A stretch of DNA of 24,153 nucleotides from positions 1 to 24,153 of the forward strand of contig JAOZST010000048.1 in NCBI GenBank assembly GCA_029939535.1. Direction: 5' to 3'. Under the pieces are notes generated by a model. That model did no database searches, was not told the origin of the DNA, and worked only from the letters and a program-made list of their open reading frames with translations. Position numbers and translations under genes: made by a program. The stretch comes from NBML01 sp029939535. Lineage in GTDB: Bacteria > Desulfobacterota > Desulfobacteria > Desulfobacterales > Desulfobacteraceae. Positions 15,794-22,938 of the stretch are shown here, piece by piece (the stretch's first letter is position 1; every line of letters begins with the position of its first letter).

Positions 15794-16453
15794 ATGGGAA
15801 CAAAAGAAAGACGCGCCCAGGAAAAACAGCTCCGGTTGAATCAGATTATAGATGCCGCACGCCAGCTTTTGTTCTCCCATGGCATCGATCATATTTCCAT
15901 CAGTAAAATCGCCAAGCAAGCAGAGCTTGGCGTAGGCACCATCTATTTTTATTTCAAAAACAAGGAAGAAATTTTCATCGCCCTTCAGGAAGAGGGGTTA
16001 AGACTGTTTTACGAGATGATAGTCCCCGTCAGGGAATCGGAGACCATCACCTGTGATGAAAAACTCAGGCAGATTGGGACAATATTTTATCGGTTCAATC
16101 TTGAATATAAAGAGTACTATGACATTCTCAATTTTTTTCTGTCATCATCCAAGGAGTTTTTCGAACCAAAAGTGAAAAACAAGATTGACATGTCCGGATC
16201 CAAAATTTTTGATCTGATCGAATATGTCATCCTTGAAGGTATACAGACTGGTGAACTCAACAAAATAGATGCAAGGAAGTATGCCATCCTATTTTTTGGC
16301 ACTCTGCATGGAATAATGCAGCTTAAAAAACTTGAAAAAACTGCACTGGCCGGTATAAATTACCGGGATGTTTTTTACTTCACCATTGATCGGCTGATCC
16401 AAGGGATCGCTATAGAGAATGGAACTAAAAAAGGAGGATACCATGACAGATAA
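15794..16453 (+). CDS. TetR/AcrR-family transcriptional regulator
   Basis: This 219-residue protein has the TetR DNA-binding domain at residues 10-65, with the recognition region ISISKIAKQAELGVGTIYFY followed by FKNKEEIF. The C-terminal ligand domain is diverged and its ligand is unknown; the general look is close to regulators of fatty-acid and acyl-CoA metabolism. Its last 11 bases overlap the start of the ThDP enzyme, so the two are one transcript, and autoregulation together with the downstream cassette is likely. It opens the block that ends in the broken SDR at 20160. Confidence 0.9.
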   Translation: MGTKERRAQEKQLRLNQIIDAARQLLFSHGIDHISISKIAKQAELGVGTIYFYFKNKEEIFIALQEEGLRLFYEMIVPVRESETITCDEKLRQIGTIFYRFNLEYKEYYDILNFFLSSSKEFFEPKVKNKIDMSGSKIFDLIEYVILEGIQTGELNKIDARKYAILFFGTLHGIMQLKKLEKTALAGINYRDVFYFTIDRLIQGIAIENGTKKGGYHDR

Positions 16454-18203
16454 GATGACCGGCGGTCAAATCATCGCAAAAATGCTTAAAGCAGAAGGAG
16501 TAGACACCTTTTTCGGAATTATAGACGGAACTTATCTACAGTTATTCGCCCACATGGTAGAAGAAGGCATGGAGATGATTTCTCCGCGCCATGAAGCTGT
16601 GGCCGCTCACATGGCAGGTGCATACGCCAGGCTGACCGGCAGGCTGGGGGTCTGTATTGCCAGTAACGGTCCGGGTGTGGCCAACATGTTGGCCGGTGTG
16701 GCCGTGGAAAATACCGAAGGAAACCGGGTTCTGCTGATTACAAGTTCCCGGCGCACTGGTATTGCCAGACCTGACCGAGGCGGTGCCTATCAATGTTTCA
16801 ACCAATCAGAAGCCATTGCTTCCATGGCCAAATGGTCTGCCTCCTGTGCTTATACAGAGCGGATACCCGAGTTACTCCGCCAGGCATTACGTGAAAGTTA
16901 TAATGGGCGGCCGGGTGTGGTGCATCTGGATGTGCCCGAAAATTTGATAAACAGTACAGGACCTGCAGTTCCCATTCAAACCCCAGCCCAGTATCGGCGT
17001 ATCGATTCTGTGTCACCTTTGCCCGAACAAGTGGATAAGGCGGCTCAATTGCTGGCCAACGCACGGTTTCCAATGCTCCATGCAGGCAGCGGGATCATCC
17101 ACTCACAAGCCTTTAAGGAACTCAGGCAGGTGGCAGAGCTTTTACACGCACCAATTACCACATCCTGGGCTGCCCGTGGCGTAATGGATGAACGCCATCC
17201 CCTAGTCTGGCCTCTGGTGCACATTGAGGCCAGTACGGCATTGCGCAATTCAGCAGATATCTGTCTTTGCCTTGGATCTGACCTGGGTGAGACCGACTGG
17301 TGGGGCAAGGCCCCCTATTGGGGGAAACAGGCGGACCTGGCATTTATCCAGGTGGACATTGATGAGACACGCCTGGGACGCAACCGGCCTGTAAACTTAG
17401 GTATCATCAGTGATGTCAAACTATTTTTACAGCAGCTTTTCGAGGAACTCAAACCATTGCAATCAATCATGGATCTTGACCTGCGCAGGAGTAAGGCCGC
17501 TGACCTGACAAAAGGAATTGAAGTGGACCGGGCCGAGTTGGATCAGATCCTGCAAAGCCCTTCTGAAGGCATGATTTCAGGTCATGTTCCGCAAATCTGT
17601 CGGGAAATCTTTGACGAGGAAGCCGTGGTGGTGTTTGACGGAGGCAACAGTGCAGTATGGGGGAACTTTTACACCCCTATCTTTACCCCGAACACCCAGT
17701 TGGGCACACCCCACATGGGTCACCTGGGTGCGGGAGTGGGCCAGGCTCTGGCTGCCTGTATAGCACGACCGGAAAAAAAGGTATACTGCATCATAGGTGA
17801 CGGTGCCATGGGGTTTAACATGCAGGACATTGAGACTGCTGTGCGCAACAATCTTGCACCTGTTTTTCTGGTGATGAACGACAGGCAATGGGGCATGGTT
17901 AAAATTAACCAGATGGTTGCCTTGGAACCGGTTAAAGAGATGTTTACCATGGCTCTGGGACCGGATAAAACCGGTACCATCAACACTGATCTCGGTGAAA
18001 TCGCATGGGACGATCTGGCCCGGTCCATGGGTGCTTTCGGCGCCCGGGCTGACAGCCCGGAAGCCTTGCGCATAGCCATCGGCCAGGCCCTGTCATCGGG
18101 TATCTGCGCTGTAATCCAATGCAACGTTGATCCGGCTGCCCATATGTTTGCCCCGGGCTTGATGCATTTCAAGGCCATGCACCAGGAACCCGAAGGTGAA
18201 TGA
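16443..18203 (+). CDS. Thiamine-diphosphate-dependent enzyme (acetolactate synthase / 2-hydroxyacyl-CoA lyase superfamily)
   Basis: This 586-residue protein has the three-domain plan of the acetolactate synthase/benzoylformate decarboxylase superfamily: an N-terminal Pyr domain with the activating glutamate E51 in SPRHEAVAAHMAGAYAR, a central domain (about 190-340) and a C-terminal PP domain with GDGAMGFNMQDIETAVRNN (452-470) and metal ligand N479 in VMNDRQWG. It would decarboxylate a 2-oxoacid and release or ligate the resulting aldehyde, or cleave a 2-hydroxyacyl-CoA. ATG 16443 is chosen because AAGGAGG lies at 16431-16437; an upstream in-frame ATG at 16419 lacks such a site. Neighbouring SDR and carrier suggest a dedicated catabolic or acyloin pathway. 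The exact reaction is not determinable here. Confidence 0.88.
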   Translation: MTDKMTGGQIIAKMLKAEGVDTFFGIIDGTYLQLFAHMVEEGMEMISPRHEAVAAHMAGAYARLTGRLGVCIASNGPGVANMLAGVAVENTEGNRVLLITSSRRTGIARPDRGGAYQCFNQSEAIASMAKWSASCAYTERIPELLRQALRESYNGRPGVVHLDVPENLINSTGPAVPIQTPAQYRRIDSVSPLPEQVDKAAQLLANARFPMLHAGSGIIHSQAFKELRQVAELLHAPITTSWAARGVMDERHPLVWPLVHIEASTALRNSADICLCLGSDLGETDWWGKAPYWGKQADLAFIQVDIDETRLGRNRPVNLGIISDVKLFLQQLFEELKPLQSIMDLDLRRSKAADLTKGIEVDRAELDQILQSPSEGMISGHVPQICREIFDEEAVVVFDGGNSAVWGNFYTPIFTPNTQLGTPHMGHLGAGVGQALAACIARPEKKVYCIIGDGAMGFNMQDIETAVRNNLAPVFLVMNDRQWGMVKINQMVALEPVKEMFTMALGPDKTGTINTDLGEIAWDDLARSMGAFGARADSPEALRIAIGQALSSGICAVIQCNVDPAAHMFAPGLMHFKAMHQEPEGE

Positions 18204-18269
18204 CCCTGAACCCTGTCAGGCGGATTCATAAACTCACAAGCTTCTACCCTTTTCATTTAGGAGGATACG

Positions 18270-19106
18270 ATGTACCAGGAATTAAAAGGAAAAACTGCTT
18301 TAGTCACCGGTGCCGGCAAAAAAACAGGCATCGGGTATGCCATCTGTAAAAAACTTGCCGGTTGCGGCTGCCACATCATTGTGGCGGACATCGGCAAAGC
18401 TGATAATTACAAATGTGATGTCAATACAGGGTCCGAGGACGAGATGGACCGTATAGCCCGGGATTTGGAGAAGAAGTTTGGTGTCAGGACCCTTGCCCTT
18501 CCCCTGGATGTCACTGACACAAAAATGGTAGACCTGGCGGCCGACATTGTCCGGGAATCTTTTGGCCGGATCGATATCCTCTGTAACAATGCCGGAGCCA
18601 CATTCGGTGTTCCCAACGGCATTCATACCTATGATGAATCCGCTTGGATAAAAACCATTGATGTGAACCTTCACGGTGTTTTTCGCGTATCAAAGGCCTT
18701 TGTCCCACTCATGCAGGAAAAAGGCGGCAGTATAATCAATACCGCTTCCCGGGCCGGCAAGGTGCCGCCGCTTTTCAACGGTGCATATGCCGTTTCCAAG
18801 GCAGGCGTTATCATGCTGACCAAAGTCATGGCCAAAGAACTGGCAGGTATAAAAATCAAGGTCAATGCCGTTTGCCCGGGCCAGATTATGACTGATCTGG
18901 AACGCTGGCGGTTCGATCTGGAAGCCCAGTTCCTGAAAACCACTGCGGAAGAACAGAAAGCAAAGATGTGTGCCACCATCCCCATGAACCGGATTGGTGA
19001 TCCAGAAGAAGTGTCAGATGTGGTAGCTTATTTGGCTTCGGAACAATCATCATATATCACCGGGCAGGCCCTCAACGTTTGCGGCGGCCAGGTGATGGAA
19101 TTATAA
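18270..19106 (+). CDS. Short-chain dehydrogenase/reductase (SDR)
   Basis: This 278-residue classical-type SDR has the NAD(P) motif TGAGKKTGIG at 13-22, two residues longer than the usual TGxxxGIG, then NNAGA at 106-110, catalytic S160 (NTAS) and the YAVSK pair Y173/K177. The C-terminal part with PMNRIGDPEEVSDVVAYLAS and YITGQALNVCGG is typical. D40 after the second strand (IIVADIG) argues for NAD rather than NADP. A strong TAGGAGG precedes the ATG. It lies 66 bases after the ThDP enzyme and 12 before the carrier. A role in oxidising or reducing a hydroxy product of the ThDP enzyme is inference. Confidence 0.92.
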   Translation: MYQELKGKTALVTGAGKKTGIGYAICKKLAGCGCHIIVADIGKADNYKCDVNTGSEDEMDRIARDLEKKFGVRTLALPLDVTDTKMVDLAADIVRESFGRIDILCNNAGATFGVPNGIHTYDESAWIKTIDVNLHGVFRVSKAFVPLMQEKGGSIINTASRAGKVPPLFNGAYAVSKAGVIMLTKVMAKELAGIKIKVNAVCPGQIMTDLERWRFDLEAQFLKTTAEEQKAKMCATIPMNRIGDPEEVSDVVAYLASEQSSYITGQALNVCGGQVMEL

Positions 19107-19118
19107 GGAGAAGGATCT

Positions 19119-20057
19119 ATGAATCCGGCCTTAATTGACCAGGTCAGGCTTAATTTTAATCCGACCGGCATTGCCATCATCAACGGCGCCATCGGCCTGA
19201 TGATGCTCGGTGTGGCCCTGGAACTGAAGGTTGATGATTTCAAACGGATTATCGTAAGTCCCAAAGCACCTTTGATCGGCCTTCTGGCCCAATTTCTCCT
19301 TTTGCCTGCCTTCACTTTCCTGCTGATCCTGATCATCAGGCCCCATCCGTCCATAGCTCTCGGGATGATGCTGGTGGCAGCCTGCCCTGGCGGAAACCTG
19401 TCCAACATCATGACGTATCTGGCCAAAGGAAACTGCGCGGTCTCCATCAGCATGACTGCTGTCTCCACGGTTGCCGCAATTATCATGACACCTTTGAATA
19501 TCTCCTTGTGGGGTGGCATGAACCAGGACACCGCGGCTATTCTACAGCAGGTGAGCCTCAATCCCACGGATGTTTTTATTACTGTTTTCGGTATTTTAGG
19601 GATTCCCCTGACCGTGGGAATGCTCATCGGCCATTACCTGCCTTCTCTGTCCCGAAAAATTAAAAAACCATTCAAAATATTCTCTTTTGTTTTTTTTATC
19701 ATCATTGTGGCGGGTGCTCTGGCTGCCAACTGGCAGAATTTCATTAATTACGTCGGTATCGTCATTCTCGCCGTGCTGCTTCACAACGCCCTGGCCCTGA
19801 ATACCGGGTACTGGTCAGGAAAAATTGCCCGCCTACCTGAAAGAGACTGCCGTGCGGTCAGTATCGAAGTCGGTATCCAGAATTCGGCCTTGGGATTGGT
19901 CCTGGTGTTTAATTTCTTTGACGGCCTGGGCGGCATGGCCATACTTGTTGCCTGGTGGGGAATCTGGCATATCATTGCCGGCCTGATCACCGCATTTGTA
20001 TTTACCCGCAGACCCCTTCCGGCTGAAGAGGTAGTCCATGAGCAATCCGGCGTTTAA
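19119..20057 (+). CDS. BASS-family sodium-dependent organic anion transporter
   Basis: This 312-residue membrane protein has 9-10 hydrophobic segments and the bile acid:sodium symporter family signature CPGGNLSNIMTYLAKGN at 89-105, which forms part of the sodium and substrate site. A second conserved region is EVGIQNSALGLVL. Known members move bile acids, pyruvate (plant BASS2) or pantoate/ketopantoate (PanS). AAGGAG precedes the ATG. It follows the SDR closely, and its last 20 bases overlap the next SDR start. It probably carries the substrate or product of the ThDP/SDR pathway. The family is firm; the substrate is not. Confidence 0.88.
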   Translation: MNPALIDQVRLNFNPTGIAIINGAIGLMMLGVALELKVDDFKRIIVSPKAPLIGLLAQFLLLPAFTFLLILIIRPHPSIALGMMLVAACPGGNLSNIMTYLAKGNCAVSISMTAVSTVAAIIMTPLNISLWGGMNQDTAAILQQVSLNPTDVFITVFGILGIPLTVGMLIGHYLPSLSRKIKKPFKIFSFVFFIIIVAGALAANWQNFINYVGIVILAVLLHNALALNTGYWSGKIARLPERDCRAVSIEVGIQNSALGLVLVFNFFDGLGGMAILVAWWGIWHIIAGLITAFVFTRRPLPAEEVVHEQSGV

Positions 20058-20160
20058 AGGCAAGGTTGTTATCATCACGGGCGGTGCCAGCGGCATAGGC
20101 CTTGCCGTGGCCCGGCAGTTTGCCAGAGAAGGAGCTGCGATTGCCCTGCTGGATATGGAG
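20038..20160 (+). pseudogene. SDR gene truncated after 41 codons
   Basis: The start MSNPAFKGKVVIITGGASGI, followed by GLAVARQFAREGAAIALLDME, is a clean SDR N-terminus with the TGGASGIG cofactor motif. At codon 42 (from 20161) the similarity ends abruptly and the frame reads unrelated residues to a stop at 20263-20265. A full SDR needs about 250 residues, including the NNAG and YxxxK sites, so the gene is non-functional. It overlaps the carrier gene by 20 bases and was the last gene of the cassette. The break is presumably the edge of the transposon insertion or deletion that left the debris to the right. Confidence 0.85.
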
Positions 20161-20509
20161 GTTTATCCGGCTTACAGCAGTTACGCATCCTGTTTGCTAA
20201 ATGCACACTATCTATTGGCAGTTACCACCCGGATCTGCACGCGGCTGTCATATACCTTGAGGTGACAATGGAGTATAAGAATCGGAGAAACGGCACTAAG
20301 TCATTTTAATTTGTCATAAGTGTTGTTTAAAGTCGTCCACACCGGGTGGATCTCCAGACAACCGATCGGACATTTCCGGTTTTCAATTCCCTGAAGATTT
20401 TAAGCTATAATGATTATTATCAAAGTATGGGTAAAGGCATCAACCAAAAAGCAGTTAAAGAATATTGCTGAGATTATCTTAGAAATCAATAAGAAAATCA
20501 AAGTATGAT
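20161..20509. other. Unassigned stretch between broken SDR and transposase remnant
   Basis: No recognisable gene. One plus-strand frame is open from the SDR break to a stop at 20307-20309 and reads like the end of a protein (YHPDLHAAVIYLEVTMEYKN), but I do not recognise it. Another short frame (20410-20508, 32 residues, Lys/Ile-rich) lacks a ribosome site. The sequence is probably broken mobile-element DNA or the relocated end of another gene. Confidence 0.4.
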
Positions 20510-21481
20510 TCTGGAAAGCTGGTTACACGCAGGGCAGCCTCACTCACCAAACATTTAATTCCAGGTATGGGTATTGGTTATGATGTGATGACTTACGTTG
20601 GGCTCCAGCGTTTCCTTTATCATCGCCAGAGAGAAGAAATACGTTCGGCGCTTCTCCATGAACACGGGATATCAGTATCCTCAGGAACGATAAGCAATTT
20701 GGCAAAGCTTTTTTTAGGATATCTGCGGGAACTCCATAATAGCCGTTCTGATCGACTTCAAGACGCAATGGCCAATGACGGTGGTTGGCCGCTCCATATT
20801 GACGCCACCGGTGAAGATGGTAGAGGCACAATGCTCGTTGCATTTTCCGGCTGGCGGCACTGGGTACTCGGCTCTTGGAAGATTCCGGCCGAAAATGCCG
20901 ATGCTATTTTACCGTGTCTTAAAATATCTCAAACGTCTTCACCGCATTCTCGGACCGGTTGAATCCGAAGTTCCTTTCCAACAGACTGTTCGGCGCCTAC
21001 GCTCCCGTGCCGTGCTACTCAATGACTTGAGAGATGCTTTGCGACTTTTACCTAAAAAACCCAAAAACGGTTATAAAATGAGATTCGCCTCGTGGATCGG
21101 ACAAACAACATACTTGAAAGGTTCTTTCGTGGGATGAAACAAAAAGAACGACGTCGTAGCGGCAGAAAAATATTAACTCAGGACTTTGAGCATTTGCCGC
21201 CTGAAGCGGCCTTGGTTTACAATTTAAAATGTGCAGATTATGTTTCAATCGTTTGTGGATCTCTTGATCGTCTTCATGACGTTTTTTCTGAAATGGATAT
21301 GAGTAAAGTAAGTAAAAACGGAGATGTCAAAAGTCGCACCGATTACTACTCAAATATAGAGGCTCCAAGAATTGAAACAGCATCACTTCCGACAAAAGAT
21401 CGGAAGTTAATCAGAACGGATCAGATGCAGCAACGGATTGCTGCAGCAGCAAAAAGCCGGGTGCCACATTATGCCCCTTAA
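20510..21481 (+). pseudogene. Decayed transposase, three-frame remnant
   Basis: Three frame segments join into one protein: GYDVMTYVGLQRFLYHRQRE, ...HIDATGEDGRGTM..., GWRHWVLGSWKIPAENADAI (frame of 20567), then YLKRLHRILGPVES...LLPKKPKNGYK (frame of 20775), then NEIRLVDRTNNILERFFRG and KQKERRRSGRK to the stop at 21479-21481. The RTNN..E.FFR..K..RR..GR ending occurs in a group of large IS transposases that I cannot name firmly. The N-terminal zinc-finger-like part and a central segment seem missing. Frame changes occur at AAAA runs near 20911-20914 (one base too many) and 21075-21078 (one too few). Confidence 0.7.
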
Positions 21482-21555
21482 ACAACTTTTGTCTATAATC
21501 CAACCGAATTTTGACGCTGTAGATTTTTTGACTAAGACTAATCAAAAAGGGGAAA

Positions 21556-21598
21556 GTTGGGAAGGATACGTTCTACACCAATAGACCTCCTTCCCAAC
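21556..21598. repeat. Perfect 11-bp inverted repeat
   Basis: GTTGGGAAGGA (21556-21566) and TCCTTCCCAAC (21588-21598) form an 11-base-pair stem around 21 bases. Read on the minus strand it is followed by TTTCCCCTTTTTG, so it could act as a second, weaker terminator for the thiolase operon. It might equally be a leftover of a mobile-element end. Confidence 0.5.
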
Positions 21599-21706
21599 CT
21601 CCAACAGGATATAGATATCCAATATCAATCTGATACAAACCAGCAAATGCAAGGTAACAGGCCGGAACGGGTTTTGTCCAATCCAGGGAACGGAAGACCT
21701 GTCTGG

Positions 21707-21728
21707 AAAAAACAAACAGCCTGTTTGT
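21707..21728 (-). terminator. Intrinsic terminator of the thiolase operon
   Basis: On the minus strand, ACAAACAG-G-CTGTTTGT (21712-21728), a perfect 8-base inverted repeat about one central base, is followed by a run of T (21707-21712). It lies 20 bases after the thiolase stop codon, the normal place for a rho-independent terminator. The innermost pairs cannot close, so the effective stem is about 6-7 pairs. Confidence 0.75.
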
Positions 21729-21747
21729 AAATAAAACTTTGCCTAGA

Positions 21748-22926
21748 CTAGAGCCTTTCAAAGATAGCTGCAGCACCCATGCCACCACCAATACACATGG
21801 AAACAACTCCGTATTTTCCATTTACCTCTTTAAGGTTGGCAAGGCAGGTTGCTGTGAGCTTGGCACCGGTACATCCCAGGGGATGCCCCAGGGCAATGGC
21901 TCCGCCATGGATATTGATTTTGTCCATGTATTTTTCAAGGCCCAGTTCCCGGATGCAGTAGAGGGCCTGGGAGGCAAAGGCTTCATTGATTTCATAGATA
22001 TCAATGTCATCAATGGTAAACCCTGCCTGTTCAAGTACCTTGGGGATGGCATACCTGGGACCCACACCCATTTCATCGGATTTGCACCCAATGGTGGTAT
22101 AGGCAACCAGCCTTGCAATGGGTTCAAGACCCAGTTCCTCACATTTTTCTTTGGAAGCAATAATGGTGGCGGCTGCCCCGTCCGTTGTCTGGGACGAATT
22201 GCCGGCTGTCACGCTTCCTGCAGCTGAAAAAACCGTTCTGAGCTTGCCAAGACCTTCGGGGCTTGATTCCCGGATACCGTCATCATGTTCCACAATAAAT
22301 TGTTCTTTTTTGTAACTGCCGTCTTCCTGTTTTACATATTTAAAGGCAGGGGTGGGAACAATTTCAGTGAACAGCCCGTTATCCCTGGCAGCTGCTGCTT
22401 TGGCCTGGGATTTGGCAGCAAATTTGTCCTGGTCTTCCCTGGATACATTATATCTTGAGGCCACGTTTTCTGCTGTTATGCCCATGGAAATATACATTTC
22501 AGGGTTTGTTTTTGAATAGTCGGGATGGGGGCGGGGAAGGTTTCCTCCCATGGGAACAAAGGTCATGGACTCAACACCTCCGCCCATAGTGATGTCTGAC
22601 CATCCCATCTGTACCCGGGCAGATGCCAGGGCAATGGCTTCAAGGCCCGAGGCACAGAACCGGTTTACGGTTGCACCGGAAACACTGTCTGGAAATCCTG
22701 CCATTTTTGCGGCAACCCGGCCCAGGTTAAGACCCTGTTCTGCTTCAGGGAAAGCACAGCCCAGCATGACATCATCTATATGTTCAGGCTTCAGGTTTTT
22801 GGTTTTTTCAACCGCAGTTTTCATGATAAAGGTAGCAAGTTCTTCCGGTCTTGTCTGGTTGAACAAGCCTCTTTTCTGTTTGCAGCCCGGGGTACGGATT
22901 GATTGAACTATATATGCGTCTCTCAT
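21748..22926 (-). CDS. fadA: Thiolase, acetyl-CoA C-acyltransferase (FadA-like)
   Basis: This 392-residue thiolase has the acyl-accepting cysteine C91 in NRFCASGLEA, H348 in HGGAIALGHPLGCTGAK and the proton-transfer cysteine C378 in MCIGGGMGAA; these positions coincide closely with those of well-studied bacterial thiolases. It would release acetyl-CoA from 3-ketoacyl-CoA in beta-oxidation. AGGAGG at 22933-22938 lies in the 12 bases separating it from the upstream dehydrogenase/hydratase gene, and together they form a two-subunit fatty acid oxidation set. An intrinsic terminator follows. Beta-oxidation is favoured over acetoacetyl-CoA synthesis because of that partner. Confidence 0.94.
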   Translation of the reverse strand: MRDAYIVQSIRTPGCKQKRGLFNQTRPEELATFIMKTAVEKTKNLKPEHIDDVMLGCAFPEAEQGLNLGRVAAKMAGFPDSVSGATVNRFCASGLEAIALASARVQMGWSDITMGGGVESMTFVPMGGNLPRPHPDYSKTNPEMYISMGITAENVASRYNVSREDQDKFAAKSQAKAAAARDNGLFTEIVPTPAFKYVKQEDGSYKKEQFIVEHDDGIRESSPEGLGKLRTVFSAAGSVTAGNSSQTTDGAAATIIASKEKCEELGLEPIARLVAYTTIGCKSDEMGVGPRYAIPKVLEQAGFTIDDIDIYEINEAFASQALYCIRELGLEKYMDKINIHGGAIALGHPLGCTGAKLTATCLANLKEVNGKYGVVSMCIGGGMGAAAIFERL

Positions 22927-22938
22927 TTGGGTCCTCCT

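Noticed and set aside
20410..20508. Plus-strand 32-codon Lys/Ile-rich open frame
   Set aside because: Too short, no ribosome site, and it lies between transposon remnants; not supportable as a gene.
21573..21821. Minus-strand 82-codon open frame overlapping the thiolase 3' end
   Set aside because: It overlaps the thiolase gene in another frame and spans the intrinsic terminator; no ribosome site or family match.
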